Program-made: the position numbers and the translations under genes
Notes under the pieces: generated by a model
Seen by the model: only the letters and a program-made list of their open reading frames with translations
Told to the model about the DNA's origin: nothing
Databases searched by the model: none
Shown here: positions 56,661 through 64,000 of the stretch, in pieces
Layout of the letters: every line of letters starts with the position of its first letter
How positions within the stretch are numbered: position 1 is the stretch's first letter
Assembly: GCF_000716785.1 (NCBI RefSeq)
Contig: NZ_JNYY01000004.1
Location: forward strand, 186,001-250,000
Reading direction: 5' to 3'
DNA: 64,000 nt
DNA from: Amycolatopsis vancoresmycina
GTDB lineage: Bacteria; Actinomycetota; Actinomycetes; Mycobacteriales; Pseudonocardiaceae

Positions 56661-57821
56661 ATGACTTCGTCCGCCAGCATAAAGAAAGCGCTTACCGCAG
56701 CCGCCGCACTGGTCACCGCGGCCGCGCTGGCTCCGCCGGCCACGGCCGCCGCCGCCACCCTCTACGTCGCACCCGGCGGCAAGGACTCCGCCGCCGGGAC
56801 GCAGGCCGATCCCACCACCCTGCCCGCGGCACTCGGCCGGATCACCGCCGGTGGCACCATTTCCCTGCGCGGCGGCACCTATTCCTACACCCAGACGGTC
56901 ACCATCGCCCCCGCCAACAGCGGCACGTCCGGCGCCCGCAAGACGCTGTCGGCCTACCCCGGCGAAACCCCCGTGCTGAACTTCTCCGCCATGAAGGAAG
57001 ACCCGGCCAACCGCGGGCTCGCGCTGAACGGGTCGTACTGGCGGGTCACCGGCATCGTCGTCGAACGCGCCGGGGACAACGGGATCTTCGTCGGCGGCAG
57101 CAACAACGTCGTCGAACGCGTCGTGACCCGCTTCAACCGCGACTCCGGGCTGCAGATCTCGCGCATCGCGTCGAGCACCCCGAAGGACCAGTGGCCGTCG
57201 AACAACCTCGTCGTCAGCTCCGAATCGCACGACAACGCCGACTCCGACGGCGAAGACGCCGACGGCTTCGCCGCGAAACTCACCGCCGGCCCCGGCAACG
57301 TCTTCCGCTACGACGTCTCCCACCACAACATCGACGACGGCTGGGACCTCTACACCAAGACCGACACCGGCCCGATCGGCCCGGTGACCGTCGAAGACTC
57401 CCTCGCCTACGCCAACGGCACCCTCAGCAACGGCACCGTCAACAAGAACGGCGATCGCAACGGCTACAAGCTCGGCGGCGACAAGATCGCGGTCGACCAC
57501 GTCGTCCGGCGCGACATCGCCTACCGCAACGGCCACCACGGGTTCACCTACAACAGCAACCCCGGGACCATCACCGTTTCCGACAACGTCGGCATCGACA
57601 ACGCCGAACGCAACTTCTCCTTCGACACCGGGACCTCGGTGTTCCGCAACGACACGTCGTGCCGCTTCGCCGGTGGCGGGTCGAACGACAAGACCGTGGG
57701 CAGCGTCGACGGCTCCGACCAGTTCTGGACCGGCAAGAACGGGTCCCGGTGCCCGGCCTACGCCGGGACGATGAAGTGGTCCTTCGCCGCCGACGGCCGG
57801 CTCGTGGTCACGTTCGGGTGA
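56661..57821 (+). CDS. secreted pectate lyase, PL9-like right-handed beta-helix
   Basis: 386 residues: Sec signal peptide (MTSSASIKKALTAAAALVTA to PPATAAAATL), then a right-handed parallel beta-helix. Motifs NADSDGEDADGFAAKLTAGPGN, HHNIDDGWDLYTKTDTGPIGP and NGYKLGGDKIAV match the PL9 family (PelL/PelX), which cleaves polygalacturonate by Ca2+-dependent beta-elimination with a Lys base. ATG follows AAGGAGG. Two LacI-type operators upstream point to sugar-dependent induction. It ends 99 bp before a YggT gene. Confidence 0.88.
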   Translation: MTSSASIKKALTAAAALVTAAALAPPATAAAATLYVAPGGKDSAAGTQADPTTLPAALGRITAGGTISLRGGTYSYTQTVTIAPANSGTSGARKTLSAYPGETPVLNFSAMKEDPANRGLALNGSYWRVTGIVVERAGDNGIFVGGSNNVVERVVTRFNRDSGLQISRIASSTPKDQWPSNNLVVSSESHDNADSDGEDADGFAAKLTAGPGNVFRYDVSHHNIDDGWDLYTKTDTGPIGPVTVEDSLAYANGTLSNGTVNKNGDRNGYKLGGDKIAVDHVVRRDIAYRNGHHGFTYNSNPGTITVSDNVGIDNAERNFSFDTGTSVFRNDTSCRFAGGGSNDKTVGSVDGSDQFWTGKNGSRCPAYAGTMKWSFAADGRLVVTFG

Positions 57822-57919
57822 GGTCCACGCCGTCAACCTGGTGAAATGCTGTGAACCGGACAGAACTGGCACTCCGCGCGCCGCCCGTGCGTTCTCCCGG
57901 GTAGGAGAACGGAGGGACC

Positions 57920-58195
57920 ATGGGTGCACTAGGGACGCTGCTGGGCTTCCTGCTCAGCCTGTACCTGCTCGTGCTCGTCGCGCGGATGGTGCTGGACTGG
58001 GTCGGGATGGTGACCGACACGCCGCCGTGGGCGCGGCGCGCCCGTGGCCTGGCCCACGCCGCGACCGAGCCGGTGATCGGGCCGGTCCGGCGGGTCGTGC
58101 GGCCGGTGCGGATCGGCGGGATCTCGCTCGACCTCGCCTTCACGCTGGTCTTCGTCGGCGTGATCGTGCTGCGGAGCATCGTCTACGCCCTTTAG
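57920..58195 (+). CDS. YggT family membrane protein
   Basis: 91 residues with two hydrophobic helices (LGTLLGFLLSLYLLVLVARMVLDW and LDLAFTLVFVGVIVLRSIVYAL) and the conserved TEPVIGPVRRVVRPVRIGGISLDLA motif of YggT proteins. Family linked to division or envelope processes; usually near ftsZ or sepF in actinomycetes, but isolated here. ATG follows CGGAGGG. Its stop overlaps the convergent TetR stop by 4 bp (58192-58195). Confidence 0.9.
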   Translation: MGALGTLLGFLLSLYLLVLVARMVLDWVGMVTDTPPWARRARGLAHAATEPVIGPVRRVVRPVRIGGISLDLAFTLVFVGVIVLRSIVYAL

Positions 58196-58842
58196 AGCGA
58201 GCCGCGGAAGCCGGCGGACAGCCGGTCGACGCCGCGTTCCAGCTCGGCGCGCAGGCCACGCAGGTCGACGCCGTCGGGGTCGATGAGGGCCTGCATCGAG
58301 ATCCCGCGCAGCTGGGCGAGCAGCGCCGAGGCGTAGGAGTCGGGGTCGCGGACGCCGGTGATGGACCCGTCCGCGACCCCGCTGGCCACGGTCTGCGCGA
58401 TGGCGAACCGGAACCGGCGGTCGGCCTCGGTCAGCGCGCCGCGCAGGCCCGAGTACTCGGCCGCGGCGTCGCCCCAGAGGACGAGGAACGCCTGGTTGAG
58501 CGTGGGCATCGTGCGGATCAGCTCGAAGATGATGTCGAGCAGCGCGCGCAGCATGTCCATCGGCGTCGCGGTGGCCGCCCCGGTCCGGGCCGCGACGGCC
58601 TCGCTGTAGACGTTCGTGAACTCCTCGACGGCGTGCTCGACGAGCCGCCGTCCGAGCCCGTCCTTGTCGCCGAAGTGCTGGAAGACCACGGACCGCGCGT
58701 AGCCGGAGCGGGCGCAGACGCCGCCGATCTTCATCCGGCCGAAGCCCTCTTCGGCGATGAGCTGCGCGGCGGCCGCCAGGATGCGAGCTTCGACGATTTC
58801 CTCGCCGTCCCCCTGGATCCGGCCTTCGGCGGAGCGGTCCAC
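58192..58842 (-). CDS. TetR family regulator
   Basis: 216 residues: helix-turn-helix region EARILAAAAQLIAEEGFGRMKIGGVCARSGYARSVVFQHFGDKDGL (an atypical Cys-containing recognition part) and a C-terminal ligand domain with PTLNQAFLVLWGDAAAEY. GTG 58842 used; no in-frame ATG upstream. Divergent from the flavin monooxygenase at 58964; a direct repeat of ACCGTCAGCGG in the gap (58883-58915) is a candidate operator. Confidence 0.88.
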   Translation of the reverse strand: MDRSAEGRIQGDGEEIVEARILAAAAQLIAEEGFGRMKIGGVCARSGYARSVVFQHFGDKDGLGRRLVEHAVEEFTNVYSEAVAARTGAATATPMDMLRALLDIIFELIRTMPTLNQAFLVLWGDAAAEYSGLRGALTEADRRFRFAIAQTVASGVADGSITGVRDPDSYASALLAQLRGISMQALIDPDGVDLRGLRAELERGVDRLSAGFRGSL

Positions 58843-58882
58843 CGCGCCATGTTAGCGACTGCAACCGCCCCGCACCGGCCGA

Positions 58883-58915
58883 ACCGTCAGCGGATGGTGC
58901 GAGGACCGTCAGCGG
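58883..58915. promoter_or_regulatory. direct repeat ACCGTCAGCGG x2 (candidate operator)
   Basis: 11-bp identical repeats at 58883-58893 and 58905-58915, exactly 22 bp apart (two helical turns), between divergent TetR and monooxygenase genes. Direct rather than inverted, so a pair of dimers or a different regulator may bind. Confidence 0.55.
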
Positions 58916-58963
58916 CCGTGCGCAGTCTCGGGATCGTCACCACCGACCCGAGAGGAACTCCCG

Positions 58964-60154
58964 ATGACCGACAAGACCGTGCTCGTCTCCGGGGCCGGCA
59001 TCGCCGGCCCGTCCGCGGCCCACTGGCTGCACCGCGGTGGCTACCGCGTGACCGTCGTCGAGTCCGCGCCCGCGCCGCGGCCCGGCGGCCAGGCCGTCGA
59101 CTTCCGCGGTGAACAGGTGAAGCTGCTGGCCGCGATGGGCGTCCTCGACGAAGTCCGCCGGTACGAGACCGCGATGGGCGACCAGACCGTGCTCGGCCTC
59201 GACGGCCGTCCCGCGCTGACCGTGCCCGGCGCCGCCTGGAGCGGGGAAGTCGAAATCCTGCGCGGCGATCTCGCGCGGATCCTCCACGAGCACACCGCGG
59301 CCCACACCGAATACGTCTTCGGCGACCGCGTCACGAGCCTCACCGAGACCGCCGACGGCGTCGAAGTCACCTTCTCGCGCGGGCCGTCGCGGAAGTTCGA
59401 CCTGGTCGTCGGGGCCGACGGCGTGCACTCCGGGGTGCGGGCCGCCGCGTTCGGGCCGGAGCGGGACTTCCGGCGCGACCTGGGCTTCGGCATCGCCGGC
59501 TTCACCGCGCCCAACCACCTCGGGCTCGACTACACCAGCGTGATGTACAACGAGCCCGGCCGCGGCCTCAGCGTGGGCAGCCACCGGCTGCCGGGCAAGC
59601 TGCACGTCAACCTGGTCTTCGCCGCCGACGACATCGAGTTCCACCGCCGCACGCCCGGCGAGCAGCGCGCGCTGCTCGCGCAGCTGTTCGCCGGCACCGG
59701 GTGGGAGACGCCGAAGCTGCTCGACGCGCTCCCGGCGGCCGACGACCTGTACGTCGACTCGATCAGCCAGATCCACCTCGATCGGTGGTCGCGCGGCCGG
59801 GTCGTGCTGCTCGGCGACGCCGCCTGGTGCGCCGGGCCCGGCGGGTCCGGCACCGGGCTGGCGATGATGGGCGCGCAGGTGCTGGCCGGGGAACTCACGG
59901 CGGCCGGCGGCGACCACGTGACGGCGTTCGCGAAGTACGAGCAGCGGCTGCGCAAGCCCGCCACGGTCGGGCAGAAGAACGGCAAGGGCTCCGGCAACTT
60001 CCTCGCGCCGCGCACGGCCGCGAAGATCCGCAGCCGCAACCGCGCCTACCGGATGCTGAGCACGCGCGTCTTCGGCAGCATCTTCACCTGGATGACCGAC
60101 CGGGCGGCGAACGCGCTCGAGTACCGCGAGTACCCCGCGCTGACCGCCGCGTGA
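58964..60154 (+). CDS. FAD-dependent class A monooxygenase
   Basis: 396 residues: FAD motif VLVSGAGIAGPSAAHWLHRGGY (GxGxxG), DG motif (DLVVGADGVHSGVR), and GD motif (GRVVLLGDAAWCAGPGGSGTG). Group A flavoprotein hydroxylase of the TetX/PHBH type, acting on aromatic or polyketide compounds, or detoxifying a drug. Substrate unknown. Likely controlled by the divergent TetR protein. ATG follows GAGGA. The long C-terminal tail past residue 330 is basic. Confidence 0.9.
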   Translation: MTDKTVLVSGAGIAGPSAAHWLHRGGYRVTVVESAPAPRPGGQAVDFRGEQVKLLAAMGVLDEVRRYETAMGDQTVLGLDGRPALTVPGAAWSGEVEILRGDLARILHEHTAAHTEYVFGDRVTSLTETADGVEVTFSRGPSRKFDLVVGADGVHSGVRAAAFGPERDFRRDLGFGIAGFTAPNHLGLDYTSVMYNEPGRGLSVGSHRLPGKLHVNLVFAADDIEFHRRTPGEQRALLAQLFAGTGWETPKLLDALPAADDLYVDSISQIHLDRWSRGRVVLLGDAAWCAGPGGSGTGLAMMGAQVLAGELTAAGGDHVTAFAKYEQRLRKPATVGQKNGKGSGNFLAPRTAAKIRSRNRAYRMLSTRVFGSIFTWMTDRAANALEYREYPALTAA

Positions 60155-60223
60155 GGCGCCGATCTTCGTCTCATCGGGGGATCCGGCTGGCGGCCCGGCG
60201 TGACCCGCGTCACCCTCGACGCC

Positions 60224-61210
60224 ATGTCACCACGCCGGGCCGCCGAGACCCCGATCAAGACGGCGCTCGCCGGGCTGGCCGTGCTCACCCTGGGCGTGGT
60301 CACCGCGCTGAACGCGCGGTCCCTGCCGGTGATCGGGGACGGCACGACGTATTCGGCGGAGTTCAGCGAGGCGGCCGGGCTCGCCGACGGCAACGACGTC
60401 CGGATCGCCGGCGTCGAAGTCGGCCACGTGTCGGACGTGCAGCTGCGCGGCGACCACGTGCTCGTTTCGTTCCGGGTCAAAGGTGCGTGGCTGGGTGACG
60501 CGACGGGTGCGTCGATCCGGCTGAAGACCGTGCTGGGCCAGCAGTACCTCGCCCTCGACCCGCAGGGCGCCGGCACGCTCGACCCGGGGACGCCGATCCC
60601 GCGGTCCCGCACCGCCGTGCCCTACGACATCCTGGCGGCGTTCGGCCGTCTTTCGTCCACAGTGGACCACATCGACACCGCGCAGCTGGCGAAGAGCTTC
60701 GACACGCTGTCGGCGACGCTGGCGGACACACCGCAGAGTGTCCGCGCCGCGCTCACCGGGCTGTCGCGGCTGTCGGACTCACTCGCGTCGCGTGACAGCC
60801 AGCTGGCCGCGCTGCTGGGCAACACCCGCGTCGTCTCGCAAACGCTCGTCGACCGCGACGCCGCCGTGCGGCAGCTGCTGGCCGACGGGAACCAGCTGCT
60901 CGGCGAGGTCGGCAACCGCGAGACCGCGATCAGCACGCTCCTCGACGGCTCGCGGCAGCTCGCCACCGAACTGTCCGGCCTGATCAGTGACAACGAAGCG
61001 CAGATCGGCCCGGTGCTCACCCAGCTCGACCGGCTGACGTCGATGCTGCAGCGCAACCAGGACGCCCTCGCCGCCGGCATCCGGGGCCTGGCGCCGCTGG
61101 TCCGGCTCGGCACGAACATCGCCGGGAGCGGCCGGTTCATCGACGGCTACCTGTGCGGGCTGCTCCTGCCCTCGATCGGGCCGCTCAACGAAGAGGGCTG
61201 CCACGGCTAG
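60224..61210 (+). CDS. orphan MCE family protein
   Basis: 328 residues: membrane helix (TALAGLAVLTLGVVTALNARS), then the MCE domain (YSAEFSEAAGLADGNDVRIAGVEVGHVSDVQL, RLKTVLGQQYLALDPQGAG) and a long amphipathic helical tail (residues about 130-300). MCE proteins form lipid transfer tunnels, normally in six-gene clusters with two YrbE permeases; this one stands alone. ATG 60224 chosen; a GTG at 60200 is possible and lies in the dyad GTGAC-ccgc-GTCAC. One TCCACAGTGGAC word lies near 60657-60668. Stop shared with the next gene as CTAG. Confidence 0.82.
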   Translation: MSPRRAAETPIKTALAGLAVLTLGVVTALNARSLPVIGDGTTYSAEFSEAAGLADGNDVRIAGVEVGHVSDVQLRGDHVLVSFRVKGAWLGDATGASIRLKTVLGQQYLALDPQGAGTLDPGTPIPRSRTAVPYDILAAFGRLSSTVDHIDTAQLAKSFDTLSATLADTPQSVRAALTGLSRLSDSLASRDSQLAALLGNTRVVSQTLVDRDAAVRQLLADGNQLLGEVGNRETAISTLLDGSRQLATELSGLISDNEAQIGPVLTQLDRLTSMLQRNQDALAAGIRGLAPLVRLGTNIAGSGRFIDGYLCGLLLPSIGPLNEEGCHG

Positions 61211-61953
61211 CAGTCCGCGTTCGCCACGATCAGCCGGAATCCGGCGTCCCACTCCGGCAGCTCCAGCAGCCCGGCGTGCTCGTCGTGCCAGCGGCCGGAT
61301 TCCAGGTCCGCGCGCAGGCGGGCGATGCCGCGGTCCACCGCCGCCGCCGGTGTCTGCGCGAGCGCCGAGCACGACCGGCGCACCGCCGGGTCGAGGTAGG
61401 CCGCCGGCCGCCGCCAGTACGCCGGGAAGACGCCGTCGGTGAAGTCCCACGGCACCGGCAGCACGTGCACCGCGGACGCGCCGAGGAACTCCGCGATCTC
61501 CGGCGCCGACGGACGGGACCGTTCCAGCTCGGCGACCTCCGGCACGTACTCCCGCACGAACCAGAAGTCGTTGTGCAACGCGGTGTCGTAGGCCAGCACG
61601 ACTTGACGACGGGAAACCCGGCGCAGCTCGCCGAGACCGCGGCGCCAGTCACCCCAGTGGTGCACGGTCAGCACCGCGAGCGCGGCCTCGAACACCGATG
61701 GCGCGAACGGCAGCGCCTCCGCGACCGCGCGCACGACCGGGGCAGCGCCGGGCGCCCGCTGCCGGATCATCTCCGCGGACGGCTCCACCGCGACGACCCG
61801 CCGATCGGGCGGCTCGTACGAGCCCGTCCCGGACCCGACGTCGAGCACCGAAGCAGTGTCGCCGAGAGCGTCGAGGACCGCCGCGAGCCAGCGCGGATCG
61901 GTCCGCCTCCCGAGTGCGTAGCCGACGCCGATCTCGTCGTAGCGCGCGCTCAC
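61207..61953 (-). CDS. class I SAM-dependent methyltransferase
   Basis: 248 residues: SAM loop VLDVGSGTGSYEP, VVAVEPSAEMIRQRAPG, then FEAALAVLTVHHWGDWRRGLGELRRVSRRQVVLAYD, typical of the UbiE/Coq5-like small-molecule methyltransferase group. The substrate is unknown. GTG at 61953 overlaps the PAC2 gene stop by 4 bp (GTGA). It converges on the MCE gene, sharing a 4-bp CTAG stop overlap (61207-61210). Confidence 0.88.
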   Translation of the reverse strand: MSARYDEIGVGYALGRRTDPRWLAAVLDALGDTASVLDVGSGTGSYEPPDRRVVAVEPSAEMIRQRAPGAAPVVRAVAEALPFAPSVFEAALAVLTVHHWGDWRRGLGELRRVSRRQVVLAYDTALHNDFWFVREYVPEVAELERSRPSAPEIAEFLGASAVHVLPVPWDFTDGVFPAYWRRPAAYLDPAVRRSCSALAQTPAAAVDRGIARLRADLESGRWHDEHAGLLELPEWDAGFRLIVANADC

Positions 61954-62867
61954 CGTTCGGGGCCGTCGCCGCCGTTCTGCTCCGCGAGGAAGCGCTCGAA
62001 CTGCGAGCCGAGCTCCTCGGCCGTCGGCATGTGCTCGACGGACTCCGCGAGCAGGCTGCCCCGCTCGGACGCCTCGATGAACGTGTCGTACTGGCGCTCC
62101 AGCGCGCGGACGACGTCGGCGACCTCGTCGGACTCCGCGACCTGCCGGTTGATCTCGGCGTCGGCCAGCTCCGCGGCCGCGCGCAGCTCCCCCTCGGCCA
62201 GGCTCAGGCCGGTCGAGCGGCTCAGCGCGTCGAGCACGATCAGCGACGCGGCCGGGTACGTCGACTGCGCGAGGTAGTGCGGCACGTGCGCGGCGAAGCC
62301 CATGGCGTCGTGGCCCCACTCGCCGAGCCGGTACTCCAGCAGCGCGGCGAGGCTGCCCGGCACCTGCAGCCGGTTCGGCAGCGGCTGGTTGTCGCCGATC
62401 AGGTCCTTGCGGGTGGCGTGCGCGGTGACGCCGAGCGGGCGCGTGTGCGGCGCCCCCATCGGGATGCCGTGGAACCCGGCGGTCAGCCGGACGCCCCAGC
62501 GCTCGACCAGGTTGCGGACCGCCGCGCAGAACCGCTCCCAGTCGTGGTCCGGCTCCGGGCCGGACAGCATCAGGAACGGCGTGCCGTCGGTGTCGTGCAG
62601 CAGGTGCACCACCAGCTCGGGCGCGTCGTAGTCCTCCCAGTGGTCGACGGCGTAGGTCATCGTCGGCCGCCGCGAGCGGTAGTCGATGAGCCGGTCGACG
62701 TCGAAGCGGGCGACCACCCGGTGCTCCCCGCCCAGCAGGTGCTCGGCCAGCAGACGGCCCGCCGAGCCCGCGTCCATGAACCCCTCGAAGTGGTGCAGCA
62801 GCACCGCGCCGGTCAGGTCGGGGACGTCCGAGTCCACCTCGTACAGGTCGTCGGGATCGAGTCCCAC
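61950..62867 (-). CDS. PAC2 family protein
   Basis: 305 residues. The PAC2 (proteasome assembly chaperone 2-like) domain reads LTGAVLLHHFEGFMDAGSAGRLLAEHLLGG, RPTMTYAVDHWEDYDAPELVVHLLHD, WGVRLTAGFHGIPMGAPHTRPLGVTAHATR; a helical C-terminal part ends EQNGGDGPER. In actinobacteria these are ATP-grasp-adjacent proteins of uncertain role, sometimes linked to proteasome or amino-acid ligase function. GTG 62867 chosen because AGGAGG lies 5 nt upstream; an open frame continues to 62990 without a site. Confidence 0.85.
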   Translation of the reverse strand: MGLDPDDLYEVDSDVPDLTGAVLLHHFEGFMDAGSAGRLLAEHLLGGEHRVVARFDVDRLIDYRSRRPTMTYAVDHWEDYDAPELVVHLLHDTDGTPFLMLSGPEPDHDWERFCAAVRNLVERWGVRLTAGFHGIPMGAPHTRPLGVTAHATRKDLIGDNQPLPNRLQVPGSLAALLEYRLGEWGHDAMGFAAHVPHYLAQSTYPAASLIVLDALSRSTGLSLAEGELRAAAELADAEINRQVAESDEVADVVRALERQYDTFIEASERGSLLAESVEHMPTAEELGSQFERFLAEQNGGDGPER

Positions 62868-63040
62868 CGGGTCCTCCTGCTCTCCGCTACACCAATCCGT
62901 CAAGCACAACACACCCCGAGTGGGATTCCATTCCGCCGACGGTGTCGCCGATCGTAACGGCACGCGTTCGAAGCCGGTTCGGATCGGCATCGTGACATGT
63001 GTCGTGGGCGCGCAAGGCCCCGATCGGGCACGCTTGGGGC

Positions 63041-63550
63041 GTGAGCGAACACACCACGAGCACGGCGTTGCAGCTGCGGCCGCCGGCGCACCGGGTCAGC
63101 CGCCGGGCCATCGGCTACTGGACGGTCACCGCCTCGATCCTGTGGATCATCCTGATCGGCGTGCAGACGCTCATCGTGGTGACCAGCGACGACGCGCCGT
63201 CGTTCCTGACCGTGACGCTGGTGCTCTCCTGCGTGCTCGGCCCGCTGCACCTGATCGTGATGCCGCAGTGGCGCTACCGCGTGCACCGCTGGGAGGTCAC
63301 CGGCGAGGCCGTCTACACGCAGTCCGGCTGGCTGAAGCAGGAGTGGCGGATCGCGCCGGTGTCGCGGATCCAGACCGTCGACATCGAGCGCGACCCCTTC
63401 GAGCAGCTGTTCGGGCTGGCGAAGATCACCGTGACGACGGCGTCCGCGGCGGGCCCGCTGCGGATCTCGGGCCTGGCGCACGACCGCGCGCTCGCGCTGG
63501 CCGACGAGCTGACGAAGACGACGCAGGCCGTCCGGGGCGATGCGACGTGA
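63041..63550 (+). CDS. bPH2-domain membrane protein (YdbS-like)
   Basis: 169 residues: two hydrophobic helices (ASILWIILIGVQTLIVV and VTLVLSCVLGPLHLIVMPQ) then a PH-like domain with WEVTGEAVYTQSGWLKQEWRIAPVSRIQTVDIERDPFEQLFGLAKITVTTASAAG. This matches YdbS of Bacillus, a small bPH2 protein. GTG 63041 fits the usual N-terminus; the frame is open from 62999. Overlaps the next gene by 4 bp, as YdbS and YdbT are commonly adjacent. Confidence 0.88.
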   Translation: MSEHTTSTALQLRPPAHRVSRRAIGYWTVTASILWIILIGVQTLIVVTSDDAPSFLTVTLVLSCVLGPLHLIVMPQWRYRVHRWEVTGEAVYTQSGWLKQEWRIAPVSRIQTVDIERDPFEQLFGLAKITVTTASAAGPLRISGLAHDRALALADELTKTTQAVRGDAT

Positions 63551-64000
63551 GCACCGAAGTGATCACTCCGCCCGCGGAAGGCACGCAGGACGCGCCGTGG
63601 CACCACCTCGACCGGCGCATGCTGCTCATCCGGCCGGTGCTCGACCTGGTGAAGTCGCTCCCGGTGCTGCTGGGCGCGCTGCTGTTCGGCCACGGCGAGC
63701 CGTGGCAGTGGATCGGCCTCGTGTTCACCGCGATCGCCGTGTTCACCGGTGTCTCGCACGTGCTGACCTCGCGCTACCGGATCACCGAGTCGCAGGTCGA
63801 GTGGCGCACCGGGCTGCTGCAGCGCAAGCACCGGGCCGTTCCCCGCGACCGGATCCGGACGGTCGACGTCACCTCCGAGCCGAAGCACCGGCTGTTCTCG
63901 CTGGCCGCCGCGCGGATCGGCACCGGGCGGCACTCGCACGGCAAGGGGCCGGGCAAGGACGAGCTCGTCCTCGACGCCGTCACCATCGCCGAGGCCCAGC
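63547..64000 (+). CDS. bPH2-domain membrane protein (YdbT-like), truncated by window
   Basis: The open frame VSTEVITPPAEGTQDAPWHH ... runs past the right edge; 151 codons are present. Helices LLFGHGEPWQWIGLVFTAIAVF and a bPH2 domain with RYRITESQVEWRTGLLQRKHRAVPRDRIRTVDVTSEPKHRLFSLAAARIGTG match YdbT, which carries several such domains. GTG 63547 overlaps the YdbS-like stop (GTGA). Pairs with the 63041-63550 gene; together likely an envelope-associated complex of unknown role. Confidence 0.85.
   Translation, partial: MSTEVITPPAEGTQDAPWHHLDRRMLLIRPVLDLVKSLPVLLGALLFGHGEPWQWIGLVFTAIAVFTGVSHVLTSRYRITESQVEWRTGLLQRKHRAVPRDRIRTVDVTSEPKHRLFSLAAARIGTGRHSHGKGPGKDELVLDAVTIAEAQ

Noticed and set aside
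57822..57919. Small gene between the pectate lyase and yggT
   Set aside because: Only 98 bp, no frame with a ribosome site other than the one belonging to yggT.

Overview
The window is high-GC actinobacterial chromosome (GC roughly 70% by eye). Gene order, not one marker gene, gives the strongest placement. Read from right to left on the minus strand it runs argS-lysA-hom-thrC-thrB-rho-rpmE-prfA-//-prmC-//-sua5-wecA-atpI-atpBEFHAGDC-DUF2550-//-ATR-murA. This is the backbone order known from Mycobacterium (Rv1292 to Rv1315), here interrupted by insertions marked //. Together with meaA, many secreted and accessory enzymes and many one-component regulators, this suggests a large-genome Pseudonocardiales member such as Amycolatopsis. 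The genus is an inference.

Layout. 1-7500: meaA (cut by the left edge), two small PH-like membrane proteins, a tandem pair of LysE exporters, and a hydrolase/NmrA/SnoaL operon facing a TetR gene across two palindromic operators. 7528-21473: murA (natural Cys-to-Asp form), ATP:cob(I)alamin adenosyltransferase, a divergent EPSP synthase, an ABM monooxygenase, DUF2550, the complete F1Fo ATP synthase operon, atpI, wecA and a Sua5-type gene. 21474-24112: a secreted M6-type metalloprotease bracketed by three copies of an intergenic repeat. 24113-33181: prmC, then about 8 kb of accessory genes between prmC and prfA: a MerR gene with its target operon, and two adjacent GtrB-GtrA-GT-C modules for polyprenyl-phosphate-sugar glycosylation. 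33266-43547: prfA, rpmE, rho, the threonine genes, lysA and argS.

43708-49038: DUF3105/DUF305 proteins, a CDF metal exporter, a MarR/SDR pair, an epoxide hydrolase and tRNA-Arg(CCG). 49171-50563: a structured leader that may be a c-di-AMP riboswitch, then an NlpC/P60 cell-wall hydrolase. 50644-56434: a probable copper-handling cluster (DUF6153, DUF305 lipoprotein, BlaI/CopY repressor, M56 peptidase, CopA, a secreted His-rich protein and CopZ behind a CsoR-type operator). 56511-64000: a PL9 pectate lyase with LacI-type operators, YggT, a TetR/flavin monooxygenase pair, an orphan MCE protein, a methyltransferase, a PAC2 protein and two PH-domain membrane proteins, the last cut by the right edge.

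Cross-cutting patterns: (i) a palindromic DNA word, GTCCACAGTGGAC, recurs inside unrelated genes and always encodes a Thr-Val-Asp core; (ii) several genes have a -10-like hexamer 6-7 nt before the start codon, suggesting leaderless mRNAs; (iii) five of ten convergent gene pairs overlap by exactly 4 bp at their stop codons; (iv) several regulator genes sit beside clear operator dyads. I saw no CRISPR array, rRNA operon, prophage or transposase.
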